A stretch of 64,000 nt of DNA from Bradyrhizobium sp. C9 (GTDB lineage: Bacteria > Pseudomonadota > Alphaproteobacteria > Rhizobiales > Xanthobacteraceae), in contig NZ_NWTG01000001.1 of the NCBI RefSeq assembly GCF_002532045.1, forward strand, positions 1,054,001 through 1,118,000. The letters run 5' to 3'. The translations under genes were made by a program, and so were the position numbers. This document shows positions 22,706 through 30,902 of this stretch, in pieces. Under the pieces are notes generated by a model. It was given only the letters and a program-made list of their open reading frames with translations, was not told where the DNA came from and did no database searches. Each line of letters begins with the position of its first letter. The stretch's first letter is position 1.

Positions 22706-23539
22706 GTGAAACTGTCCCATGCCGATGCGCAGATTATCGGAAACATCCTCGCCGAAGTCGGCCGTACCGAGATCATGCCGCGGTTTCGCCGCGTCCGGGA
22801 GATCGAGGTCCGGACCAAGACGTCGGCATTCGACGTGGTGACCGAGGCCGATGAACTTGCCGAGCAGGCGATCTCGGCGGCGCTGCTCCGGGCGTTTCCG
22901 AACGCGGTCGTGATCGGCGAGGAGGGCACAGCGCGCGATCCGGCCGCGCTCGATTTGCTCGGCACAGCGGAGCTCGCCTTCATCATCGATCCGATCGACG
23001 GTACGAGGAATTTCACCTCGAGCCTGCCGCTGTTCGGCTCCATGGTGGCCGCTACCATGCGCGGCGAGATCGTATTCGGCGCGATCCATGATCCGGTCAG
23101 CATCGACACCGCGTTCGCGCTGCGCGGCGAGGGCGCCTGGCTCGAGATGCCCGATGGCAGGCGGCATGATCTGAAGGTGGCCCCGGCCGTGCCGGTCAAG
23201 CAGATGGACGCGGTGGTCGGCGTCAACTTCCTGCCCGAGCCGTTGCGGACAACTGTCGCCGGCAATCTCTCCAGGCTGGGCGCCAGCGCCTGGCTCAGAT
23301 GTGCCGCGCATGAATACCGCATGGCGGCATCCGGCCATTGCCACCTCTTGTTCTACAACAAGCTGATGCCGTGGGACCATGCCGCGGGCTGGCTGTTGCA
23401 TCACGAGGCCGGCGGCTACAGCGCACATTTCGACGGATCGCCCTACAAGCCGGTCAATCTGACCGGCGGCCTGCTCTGCGCGCCCGACGAGGAGAGCTGG
23501 CACGCGGCACAGCAGGCGATCCTGACGCCGGCCGGGTAG
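22706..23539 (+). CDS. inositol monophosphatase family protein
   Basis: Mg-dependent phosphatase-fold protein of 277 residues. GEEGT (71-75), DPIDGTRNFTS (95-105) and a late PWDHAAG are the three metal-site motifs. Substrates in this family include inositol-1-phosphate, fructose-1,6-bisphosphate, histidinol phosphate and PAPS; none is marked here. A GTG at 22706 with AGGAG eight bases upstream was chosen over an upstream TTG. It lies 57 bases after gguB, so it may be the last gene of the sugar transport operon and act on an imported sugar or its phosphate (inference). Confidence 0.85.
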   Translation: MKLSHADAQIIGNILAEVGRTEIMPRFRRVREIEVRTKTSAFDVVTEADELAEQAISAALLRAFPNAVVIGEEGTARDPAALDLLGTAELAFIIDPIDGTRNFTSSLPLFGSMVAATMRGEIVFGAIHDPVSIDTAFALRGEGAWLEMPDGRRHDLKVAPAVPVKQMDAVVGVNFLPEPLRTTVAGNLSRLGASAWLRCAAHEYRMAASGHCHLLFYNKLMPWDHAAGWLLHHEAGGYSAHFDGSPYKPVNLTGGLLCAPDEESWHAAQQAILTPAG

Positions 23540-23576
23540 GGCGGAGATGTGCGAGTTCTGATTCGACTGTTTCGGA

Positions 23577-23699
23577 GTCGTCCCTGCGAAAGCAGGGACC
23601 CATAACCACAGGACCATGTTGTTGAAATGAGCCGTGGCTCCAGCCCTGCAAGCCAATCCGCATTCGTGGTTATGGGTCCCGGCTCAAGGCCGGGACGAC
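23577..23699. repeat. palindromic intergenic repeat element
   Basis: A 123-base element made of nested inverted arms: GTCGTCCC (23577-23584) with GGGACGAC (23692-23699), and GGGACCCATAACCAC (23595-23609) with GTGGTTATGGGTCCC (23666-23680), all perfect. It lies between the converging phosphatase and binding-protein genes. From memory, repeats with this CCCATAACCAC core recur between Bradyrhizobium genes. It may fold as a large cruciform and could stop transcription from both sides. Confidence 0.75.
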
Positions 23700-23808
23700 A
23701 CCGAATTTGTTGTAGGGCCTGTGAGTCATACTTGCGCGCTCTCGCGACGCGAATTGCCTCAGCTTTGCGCCTCGTCCCACCATCTCATTGAGCAGAGCGC
23801 GCAGGGCA

Positions 23809-25035
23809 CTATTCGCTGCCGACCTCGCCGGTGATGATGTTGCCGAACAGCTTCCAGCTCTCGCCCTCGAACCGCATCAGCTGGGACTGCTCGATCGGAC
23901 GGAAGTCGTTCGCGCCGGTGTTGATCTTGATCCCGGGCAGGATCATCTTCGGCGCGAAGTCCTTCAGGCCGGCGGCCTGCTTCATCACGTTCTCGCGTGT
24001 GAGATCGTCGCCGCACTGCTTGAGCACCTGCGCGAGCGTTTGCGCGGCGGCGTAGCCATAGACGTGATTGCCGTTGGTCTTGTCGCCGTCGGGCATGTAC
24101 TTGTCCATGAACGCCCGCCATTCCCTGGTTTCGGCATCGTCGTTCCAGATCGTGTCGGTCGGATCCTTGAGGTAGGCGACCGAGATGATGCCCTGGGAAT
24201 GCTCGATGCCGGCGGCGCGCATGACAGAGGCGACTGACGTCGCCGTCGAGGTCAGGAAGAAGGTCGGCTTCCAGCCGAGCTCGGCGACCTTCTTGATGGT
24301 CTGCGCCGCGCCCTTCGGCGCCGCCCAGGTGAACAGGATGTCGGCGCCCGAGGCGCGCAGCGCCACGATCTGCGAATCCAGCGTCGGATCAGTCAGCTCG
24401 TAGGACTTGTCGGCGACGATCATGCTGCTCGCCTTGTCGCCGAGGCCGTCGCGCAGCCCCTTGAGCGCATCCTTGCCGGCATCGTCGTTCTGCCAGAGCA
24501 CCGCGATCTTGCCGTTCGGGAATTTGTCGAGAATGTACCTGGCGTAGATCCGTCCTTCGCTCTGGTAGTTCGGCTGCCAGCCCATCGTCCAGGGAAAGCC
24601 TTGCGGATCGCCGAAGCGCGTCGCGCCCGATGCGATGAAGAGGTGAGGGACCTTCTTGCCGTTGAGATATTTCTGGATCGCGACATTGGGCGCGGTGCCG
24701 AGCGGCTGGAACACCAGCAGCACCTCGTCGCCTTCGACCAGCTTGCGCGCCTGCTCGACCGATTTCGGAGGCGAGAAGCCGTCGTCATAGCTGATGAAGT
24801 TGATCTTGCGTCCGTTGATGCCACCCTGGTCGTTGATCATCTTGAAATAGGCCGCTTCGGTCCGGCCGATCGCGCCGTAGGCGGAGGCAGGACCGCTATA
24901 GGGCATGATGTTGCCGATCTTGATCTCGGTATCCGAGACCCCGGGGCCGTAATTTTTCTGCGCGAGCGCCGGTGACAGCGCGCCGATCGTTACCGCGGCC
25001 GCCAGGCACGCGCGAAGACAAAATCCGTCCAACAT
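23809..25035 (-). CDS. branched-chain-amino-acid-type ABC binding protein
   Basis: Periplasmic binding protein of 408 residues with a signal peptide ending near SPALAQ (about 26). The mature start YGPGVSDTEIKIGNIMPYSGPASAYGAIGRTEAAYFKMINDQGGINGRKI is the LivK/HAAT family pattern. Many members bind aromatic or aliphatic acids rather than amino acids. No permease or ATPase gene is next to it. It is divergent from the monooxygenase across a region holding a LacI-type operator, so it is probably induced with that cluster. Confidence 0.88.
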   Translation of the reverse strand: MLDGFCLRACLAAAVTIGALSPALAQKNYGPGVSDTEIKIGNIMPYSGPASAYGAIGRTEAAYFKMINDQGGINGRKINFISYDDGFSPPKSVEQARKLVEGDEVLLVFQPLGTAPNVAIQKYLNGKKVPHLFIASGATRFGDPQGFPWTMGWQPNYQSEGRIYARYILDKFPNGKIAVLWQNDDAGKDALKGLRDGLGDKASSMIVADKSYELTDPTLDSQIVALRASGADILFTWAAPKGAAQTIKKVAELGWKPTFFLTSTATSVASVMRAAGIEHSQGIISVAYLKDPTDTIWNDDAETREWRAFMDKYMPDGDKTNGNHVYGYAAAQTLAQVLKQCGDDLTRENVMKQAAGLKDFAPKMILPGIKINTGANDFRPIEQSQLMRFEGESWKLFGNIITGEVGSE

Positions 25036-25109
25036 CCCTCAGTTACTCCCTGATGATCCGCTGCTCGCCTTGTGACGTACCCGCGGCTGCCCTTGTCGGG
25101 GCCGGCGCG

Positions 25110-25138
25110 TTGACGCCCGGCGACAATTATCGTATGCG
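25110..25138 (+). promoter_or_regulatory. sigma-70-like promoter of monooxygenase gene
   Basis: TTGACG (25110-25115) and TATGCG (25133-25138) are spaced by 17 bases. The predicted start of transcription falls at about 25145, exactly where the 20-base palindrome begins, which fits repression by blocking the polymerase. Confidence 0.55.
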
Positions 25139-25144
25139 CTTCCT

Positions 25145-25164
25145 GTCTGGAAACGTTTCCAGAC
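25145..25164. promoter_or_regulatory. 20-bp perfect palindrome, LacI-family operator
   Basis: GTCTGGAAAC (25145-25154) is followed directly by its exact complement GTTTCCAGAC (25155-25164). An even-length palindrome with a central CG is the hallmark of LacI/GalR-family sites. A near-identical 16-base core occurs at 26913 before the cupin gene, and a LacI gene follows at 27376-28422. It lies between the divergent binding-protein and monooxygenase genes. Confidence 0.8.
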
Positions 25165-25217
25165 TAGCGCGCGTTCCCACCGATGGCAATATTCCTGCGG
25201 CCGGAGAGATGTGACAA

Positions 25218-26849
25218 ATGAGCAGACTGGAGCAGACGAGCCCCGACCATGGCGCGAGGCCGCCGCTGGTCGCCGAATGCGATGCGGTCGTGGTCGGTGC
25301 CGGCTTCGGCGGGCTGTATGCGATCTACCGGTTGCGCGAGCTCGGGCTCAAGGTGATCGGCATCGAGGCGGCGTCCGACGTCGGCGGCACCTGGTACTGG
25401 AATCGCTATCCGGGCGCGCGCTGCGACATACCGAGCCTGTTCTATTCCTATAGCTGGTCGGAGGAGCTGCGGCAGGAATGGCGCTGGAGCGAGAAATACG
25501 CCGCCCAGCCGGAGATCCTGCGCTACGCGCAGCGCGTCGCCGACCGGTTCGGTCTGCGCTCGCTGATCCGCTTCGACACCCGCGTGACGAGCGCCGACTG
25601 GGACGAGGCCGGCGAGAGCTGGACGCTGCGCACCGATCGCGGCGATTGCATCGTCGCATCGACTTGCGTGATGGCGACCGGCAATCTCTCGGTCCCCAAC
25701 AAGCCGAAGCTCGCGGGCCTCGAGCGTTTTCGCGGACCGATCTATCACACCGGGCAGTGGCCGCATCAGGAGGTCGACTTTTCCGGCTTGCGCGTTGCCG
25801 TGATCGGCACCGGCTCCTCGGGTGTGCAGACGATCCCGATGGTCGCAAAGGCTGCGAGCCGCCTGACCGTATTCCAGCGCACGCCGAACTACTCGGTGCC
25901 GGCGCGCAATGCGCCGCTGTCCGATGCCGACATCGCCGCCGCCGAGCCCGTGATCGCGAAGTATCGCGAAAGCCTCGAGACGCCGGAGTTCGGGCGGGTC
26001 CCTGCCAATGCCTTCGAGGCACCGGTGCCCGAGCGGGACGTGCAGTGGGCGCGCTATGAACAGCTTTGGGAGCAGGGCGGCGGCGGCATCCTGACCGCGT
26101 TCCCGAACATCCTGACCGACGAGGCCGTCAACGACGTCGCCTGCGATTTCGTGCGCGACAAGATCCGCAGCATCGTGAATGACCGGGCGACGGCGGAGGC
26201 GCTGTCGCCAAAGGATTATCCGCTCGGCGTCAAGCGCATCTGCATCGATACCGGTTACTTCGCGACCTACAATCTGCCGCATGTCGAGCTGGTCGATTTG
26301 CGCATGGAGCCGCTAGAGTCCGTCACCGAGACAGGCGTCGAGACCGCGACGCGGTCGTTCGCGCTCGACGCGCTGGTGCTGGCAACGGGCTATGACGCGA
26401 TGACCGGGGCGCTTGCCGCGATGCAGATCCGGGGGCGGGACGGCGCGACGTTGAAGGAGGCCTGGGCCGACGGCCCCAGCGCCTATCTCGGCCTGATGGT
26501 GTCGGGCTTTCCGAACCTGTTCGTCGTGACCGGGCCGGGTAGTCCCTCTGTCATCGGCAATGTGATCCATGCTTGTGAGAATCATGTCGAGTGGATCGCT
26601 GCCTGTCTCGGCAGCATGCGCGCCAACGGATTGACGCGGATCGAGCCGGAACGTGACGCCGAGCGCGCCTGGATGGCGCATGTCGCCGACGCCGCCAGCC
26701 GCACGCTCTATCCGAAGGCCAATTCCTGGTACCAGGGCGCCAACATCGCGGGCAAGCCGCGGGTGTTCATGCCCTATGTCGGCCAGGGTTACCGCCACCG
26801 CATCGCGCAGATCGCGCAGCGCGGGTATGAAGGGTTTGTACTCCGCTGA
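25218..26849 (+). CDS. type I Baeyer-Villiger-like flavin monooxygenase
   Basis: FAD/NADPH monooxygenase of 543 residues. The FAD Rossmann motif GAGFGG is at 27-32, the Baeyer-Villiger fingerprint F-x-G-x3-H-x3-W-P is matched exactly by FRGPIYHTGQWP (171-182), and the NADPH Rossmann motif GTGSSG is at 197-202. Enzymes of this class convert cyclic or aromatic ketones to lactones or esters, or act as N-/S-oxygenases. The ATG at 25218 was chosen because the neighbouring CoA-transferase, LacI and binding-protein genes make a catabolic unit; no strong ribosome site is seen. Substrate unknown. Confidence 0.9.
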   Translation: MSRLEQTSPDHGARPPLVAECDAVVVGAGFGGLYAIYRLRELGLKVIGIEAASDVGGTWYWNRYPGARCDIPSLFYSYSWSEELRQEWRWSEKYAAQPEILRYAQRVADRFGLRSLIRFDTRVTSADWDEAGESWTLRTDRGDCIVASTCVMATGNLSVPNKPKLAGLERFRGPIYHTGQWPHQEVDFSGLRVAVIGTGSSGVQTIPMVAKAASRLTVFQRTPNYSVPARNAPLSDADIAAAEPVIAKYRESLETPEFGRVPANAFEAPVPERDVQWARYEQLWEQGGGGILTAFPNILTDEAVNDVACDFVRDKIRSIVNDRATAEALSPKDYPLGVKRICIDTGYFATYNLPHVELVDLRMEPLESVTETGVETATRSFALDALVLATGYDAMTGALAAMQIRGRDGATLKEAWADGPSAYLGLMVSGFPNLFVVTGPGSPSVIGNVIHACENHVEWIAACLGSMRANGLTRIEPERDAERAWMAHVADAASRTLYPKANSWYQGANIAGKPRVFMPYVGQGYRHRIAQIAQRGYEGFVLR

Positions 26850-26912
26850 GAGTGGTGCGACTGCGGTTTCGCTCCGTCATCGAGAGGGGCGATAGCCCGC
26901 AACGACGAATTG

Positions 26913-26928
26913 CTGGAACCGTTTCCAG
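26913..26928. promoter_or_regulatory. second LacI-type operator, before the cupin gene
   Basis: CTGGAACCGTTTCCAG (26913-26928) matches the 16-base core of the palindrome at 25147-25162 at 15 of 16 positions (one A to C change). It sits 25 bases upstream of the cupin start. Two copies of one operator around three genes next to a LacI gene define a small local regulon. Confidence 0.75.
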
Positions 26929-26953
26929 TTCGGATGGATTGAGAGGATCGCAG

Positions 26954-27364
26954 ATGGACATCAAGCGCGCAGGATCGATCGCAAGCCGGCGCGGCAGCGC
27001 CGACTGGTTCAGCGGCACGGTATGGGCGGACGCGATCGTCAATGCGCCCGCGCCGGCCCGGGTGCAGGCCGCACGCGTCACGTTCGAGCCGGGGGCGCGT
27101 ACGGCGTGGCACACCCATCCGCTCGGCCAGACGCTCTACGTCACCGCCGGGGTCGGATATGTGCAGAGCTGGGACGGCCCGATCCGCCTGATCCGATCGG
27201 GCGATGTGGTGTGGATTCCGCCGGGCGAGAAGCATTGGCACGGCGCGGCGCCAACCACGGGGATGAGCCATATCGCGATTCACGAAGCGCTCGACGGCGA
27301 CTACGCGACCTGGATGGAGCACGTCTCCGACGCGCAATACGCGGCCGCGCCGCAGGCTGACTGA
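26954..27364 (+). CDS. small cupin-domain protein
   Basis: Single cupin of 136 residues. Metal-site motif 1 is in AWHTHPLGQTLYVTAGVGYVQ (about 49-69) and motif 2 in PPGEKHWHGAAP (about 88-99). It resembles the short cupins often annotated as carboxymuconolactone-decarboxylase-associated or quercetin-dioxygenase-like, which have isomerase or binding roles. The ATG at 26954 has GAGAGG upstream. Its own LacI-type operator suggests co-induction with the monooxygenase. Confidence 0.8.
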   Translation: MDIKRAGSIASRRGSADWFSGTVWADAIVNAPAPARVQAARVTFEPGARTAWHTHPLGQTLYVTAGVGYVQSWDGPIRLIRSGDVVWIPPGEKHWHGAAPTTGMSHIAIHEALDGDYATWMEHVSDAQYAAAPQAD

Positions 27365-27375
27365 TCGGCGCGGCG

Positions 27376-28422
27376 CTACTTCCGTCCGCGCGCGGGTGTC
27401 GCCGGTGCGGCGCAGGAATGGCGCAGGATGAGCCGCGTCGGCAGGAACACGGGGGCGCCGCTGCCGGCCTTGTCGGGCTCGCGGATCTGTTCCAGCAACA
27501 GCCGCGCAGCGGTGCGGCCGACCTCGTTCATGTCCCAGCTCAAGGCCGAGATCGCCGGCGTCGCATGGCGGGCGAGGTCGGTGTCGCCGCTGCACACGAT
27601 CGATACGTCCTGCGGATAGCGCAGGCCGTTGCTGGTGATCGCCTCCAGCACCTCGGCCAGCATGCTGGTGCCGAGCGAGATGATCGCGGTCGGCGGTTTT
27701 GTCGATTGCAGCAACTGGCACACCGAGCTGAAGGCAGTGTTGGCGCCCTGCATGTGCGGGCGGATCAGGCTGGGATCGACCTCGATCTTGGCTTCCTGAT
27801 GCGCCTGCCGGTAGCCCGCAAGCCGCTCCGTGCTCGGCAACACCGCGGCGCTGCCGGTGAGCAACGCGATCCGGCGATGGCCGAGGCCGATCAGGTAGCG
27901 CGTCGCCTCCAGCGCGCCGCCGCGGTGATCGACGCGAACCATGACGCTATCGGGCACCTCGCGGTCGACGGTGACGCACGGCAGGTCGAGCGTCGCCAGT
28001 CCCTTCATGAAATCCTTGTGCGAATTGTCGCCGGCGAACAGCAGCAATCCGTCCATCTGGCGCCGCCGCACCGCCGACAGGAACGCCGCCTCACGCGCCT
28101 CCTCGTGCTTGGTCGCTGCCAGCATCAGCAGGAATCCGGCGCGCTGGAACTCCTCCTCCGCCGCGCTCACCATGCCGGTGTAGTGCGGATTGGAGAAATC
28201 GGCCACCATGCAGCCGATTGTATTCGACGCCCGCGAGCGCAGCGCCTGTGCCGCCTGGTCGGGCTCGAACCCGAGGCGCTTCACCGCGCGCATGATGCGG
28301 GCATGCAGCTCGGCGCTGGTATAGATGCCGCCATTGAGCGTTCGGCTGACGCTAGAGACGGAGACACCGGCCTCGGCCGCGACGTCACGAATCGTCGGTC
28401 GTGTCCGTCGCGCTTTGGTCAT
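27376..28422 (-). CDS. LacI-family transcriptional regulator
   Basis: Repressor of 348 residues. The helix-turn-helix TIRDVAAEAGVSVSSVSRTLNG is at about residues 10-31, followed by the hinge helix region (AAQALRSRASNTIGCMVADFSNPHY) and a periplasmic-binding-protein-like effector domain. The hinge helix normally inserts at the central CG of even palindromes like those at 25145 and 26913, so this is the likely regulator of those sites. The start is not certain: ATG at 28449 and TTG at 28461 are in frame and none has a good ribosome site. It converges on the cupin gene with 11 bases between. Confidence 0.9.
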   Translation of the reverse strand: MTKARRTRPTIRDVAAEAGVSVSSVSRTLNGGIYTSAELHARIMRAVKRLGFEPDQAAQALRSRASNTIGCMVADFSNPHYTGMVSAAEEEFQRAGFLLMLAATKHEEAREAAFLSAVRRRQMDGLLLFAGDNSHKDFMKGLATLDLPCVTVDREVPDSVMVRVDHRGGALEATRYLIGLGHRRIALLTGSAAVLPSTERLAGYRQAHQEAKIEVDPSLIRPHMQGANTAFSSVCQLLQSTKPPTAIISLGTSMLAEVLEAITSNGLRYPQDVSIVCSGDTDLARHATPAISALSWDMNEVGRTAARLLLEQIREPDKAGSGAPVFLPTRLILRHSCAAPATPARGRK

Positions 28423-28549
28423 CGGTGGTCGGCCCTGTCGGTTCGGCATTGCCGCCGTCAAGCGCGCCAGATGTGGCGTGCAGCAGACGGCATCGCCGAA
28501 CCTAATCAGGCTCCGCCGTGAATCTCAAACGATTCTTGGGAGTCTTGGG

Positions 28550-29479
28550 TTATCTCCGTGACGCACTCAGGAACAGCGGCCGGAAGATATCCAGAAATCC
28601 GGTCGCGGCCGGCGTCAGCGGGCGGTTCTTCAACCGCAGGATCCCGATCTTGCGAACCAGCGGCGGCGAGACCAGCCGCTTGACGATCACGCCGCGCGGG
28701 GCGCGCGGCGGCACCGCCGAGGCGGGAACGATCGAGATGCCGACATTGGCTGCGACGAAGTCGTAGAGCGTGCCGAACTGCTCGACGATGGTGCTGTGAT
28801 TGAGCACGATGCCGCTCGCGGTCGCGACGCTGTCGATCTGCTTGCGCAGGCCGGAGCCGGTCGGAAGCGAGACAAAGGTTTCGTTGCGCAGCTCGCGGAG
28901 GCTCAGCGTCGCCTTGTTTCGCAGCGGATGGCGCGAGGGCAGGATCGCGAAGCAGGACTCCTGCACCGCGTCGTCGCTGACGACCTCCCGGCCGAGCGCG
29001 GTGACGTTGCCGACGCCGAAGTCGGCGAGGCCGCTGCGGACATCCTCATAGACCTCGCTGCCGAGGCCCTCGCGCAGGTGGATTTCGACACCGGGATGCG
29101 CCTTCCTGTATTTCAGCACCGCCTCCGGCACCACGTGATGTGTGAGTGACAACAGGCAGGAGATGATCAGGCGTCCCTTGATTTGCTCGCCGAGCGCGCG
29201 GGCATTGTCGACCTGGGCACCGAGATCGGCGAGCAGGCGCTGCGTCGATGCCGTGAATTCGCGGCCCGGTGCGGTCAGGATGACGTTGCGCGTCGATCTG
29301 AGGAACAGCGAGACGCCGAGCTGCCGTTCGAGCTGAAGCACCAGGCGGCTCACCGCCGACTGCGTAATGCCGAGGTCGGCGGCGGCCGCGGTGAAGCTGC
29401 CATACACCGCGACCGAGTTGGCCGCGCGAAGATGTTTGAGGCTGACCTCGAACCGGCGTGGGCGTCGCTCGCGCATCAT
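28550..29479 (-). CDS. LysR-family transcriptional regulator
   Basis: LysR protein of 309 residues with the helix-turn-helix at about 14-72 (LRAANSVAVYGSFTAAAADLGITQSAVSRLV) and a type 2 effector domain. It is divergent from the CoA-transferase at 29590, with 110 bases between, the usual arrangement for a LysR activator and its target. The effector is probably an intermediate of that pathway (inference). Confidence 0.88.
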   Translation of the reverse strand: MMRERRPRRFEVSLKHLRAANSVAVYGSFTAAAADLGITQSAVSRLVLQLERQLGVSLFLRSTRNVILTAPGREFTASTQRLLADLGAQVDNARALGEQIKGRLIISCLLSLTHHVVPEAVLKYRKAHPGVEIHLREGLGSEVYEDVRSGLADFGVGNVTALGREVVSDDAVQESCFAILPSRHPLRNKATLSLRELRNETFVSLPTGSGLRKQIDSVATASGIVLNHSTIVEQFGTLYDFVAANVGISIVPASAVPPRAPRGVIVKRLVSPPLVRKIGILRLKNRPLTPAATGFLDIFRPLFLSASRR

Positions 29480-29486
29480 TCATTCC

Positions 29487-29517
29487 ATTTTCGCATCAAT
29501 AATCCGGATCGGAAAAT
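29487..29517. promoter_or_regulatory. inverted repeat between LysR and CoA-transferase
   Basis: ATTTTC (29487-29492) and GAAAAT (29512-29517) are exact inverted arms 19 bases apart, in an AT-rich stretch 8 bases upstream of the LysR start and about 70 before the CoA-transferase. It is a plausible LysR binding region, but short arms arise easily by chance. Confidence 0.3.
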
Positions 29518-29589
29518 ATTTGACCTATATGCCCGCCGCGTCAACGATGAAGACAACGACAGGGCAGCAAGCGGGAAGGGAAATTGCGG

Positions 29590-30846
29590 ATGACGGCGAG
29601 CCCGACGATGACGAGGCAAGGCGCGCTGCACGGTGTCCGCGTTCTCGATCTGACGAGATTTTATTCAGGTCCGTTTGCGACCTTGATGCTGGCGGGCTTC
29701 GGCGCCGAGGTCATTCGCATCGATACCCCGGAGCAGGGCGATCCCAGCATGACCGGGCCGCCGTTCCTCGGCAGAGACGGCGTCTCGCTCGACCGCAAGC
29801 ATGACAGCGATCTTGGCCTCGCCTATCTGAAGCGCTGCCGCGACAAGAAGTCGATCACACTGAACATGCGTTCGCCTGAGGGCATGGAGCTGTTCCATGC
29901 GCTGCTGCGCAAGTCGGACATCCTGGTCGAGAACCTGCGTCCCGGCGCGGCCGAGCGGCTCGGGATCGACTACGAGGCAAACCGCCAGGTCAACCCCGCG
30001 ATCGTGCATTGCGCGTTGACCGGCTACGGCTCGACCGGCGCGGACCGGCGTCTCAAGGCCTACGATCTGATGATCCAGGCGGCGTCCGGTCTGATGTCGA
30101 TCACCGGTGCGCCTGACGGCAACCCAAGCAAGGCCGGCACCGCGCTCGCCGACGGCATCACCGGCGCCTTCGCGGTCTCCGGCATCCTCGCTGCGCTGAC
30201 CGAGCAGCGCATGTCGGGACGAGGCCAGTTCGTCGACGTCGCGATGGCCGACTGCCTGCTGTCGCTGGTGCTCGACGAGCCCTTGGATTGCTACGAGCAG
30301 ATGGGGATGGCGCCACGGCAGGGCAATCGCATCATGCGGTTCTCGCCCTTCAACACCTATGCCACGCGCGACGGCGCGATCGCGCTCGGTGCCGCCACGA
30401 ATGAGGACTGGCTGGCGCTGCTGGGAGTGATGGACCGGCTCGACCTCGCCGCGGACGCGAAGTTCATGAACACCGGCTGGCGCGTCGCCAACAACACCAT
30501 CGTCGATGCGATCGTCAGCGAATGGACGCTGGGCCGCACCACGCTCGAGGCGATCGAGGCGCTCAATCGCGGCGATGTCGCCGCGAGCCAGATCCGCGAC
30601 ATCGACGACATCCTCGCCTGGGAGCATCTCCGCGCGCGCGACATGCTGCAGCCGGTCGTGCATCCGACCGAGCCGCTCGAGCAGCGCGTCATCGGCGCCG
30701 GGTTCCCGATCAAGATGGGACGGACGCACAAGGGATATACCGCGCCGGCGCCGACGCTCGGTCAGAACAATCAGGAGATCTATGGCGGTCTGCTCGGCCT
30801 CACGGGGCAACGGATCGACGATCTGACGTCGAGGCGGATCATCTGA
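29590..30846 (+). CDS. CaiB/BaiF family III CoA-transferase
   Basis: Protein of 418 residues that would move CoA between carboxylic acids through an aspartyl-CoA thioester. The start has RVLDLTRFYSGPFATLMLAGFGAEVIRID; DILVENLRPGAAERLGIDYE and HCALTGYGSTG are further family stretches, and the late GFPIKMGRT is also typical. It is divergent from a LysR gene and followed by a binding-protein gene after 56 bases. A second paralogue lies at 33519-34790. Substrate acid unknown. Confidence 0.9.
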   Translation: MTASPTMTRQGALHGVRVLDLTRFYSGPFATLMLAGFGAEVIRIDTPEQGDPSMTGPPFLGRDGVSLDRKHDSDLGLAYLKRCRDKKSITLNMRSPEGMELFHALLRKSDILVENLRPGAAERLGIDYEANRQVNPAIVHCALTGYGSTGADRRLKAYDLMIQAASGLMSITGAPDGNPSKAGTALADGITGAFAVSGILAALTEQRMSGRGQFVDVAMADCLLSLVLDEPLDCYEQMGMAPRQGNRIMRFSPFNTYATRDGAIALGAATNEDWLALLGVMDRLDLAADAKFMNTGWRVANNTIVDAIVSEWTLGRTTLEAIEALNRGDVAASQIRDIDDILAWEHLRARDMLQPVVHPTEPLEQRVIGAGFPIKMGRTHKGYTAPAPTLGQNNQEIYGGLLGLTGQRIDDLTSRRII

Positions 30847-30902
30847 AAGCAAAGAAGGCCGGCACATGCATGCCGTCCCAAGCGGGAGCGTCGAGGATAG
30901 TC

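Noticed and set aside
21476..23656. Open frame of 726 codons on the minus strand opposite gguB and the phosphatase
   Set aside because: Shadow of two well-supported plus-strand genes, and it runs through the palindromic repeat element.
28462..28549. GAATC-N6-GATTC inverted repeat upstream of the LacI gene as an autoregulatory site
   Set aside because: It does not resemble the two CG-centred palindromes of this cluster, and 5-base arms are common by chance.
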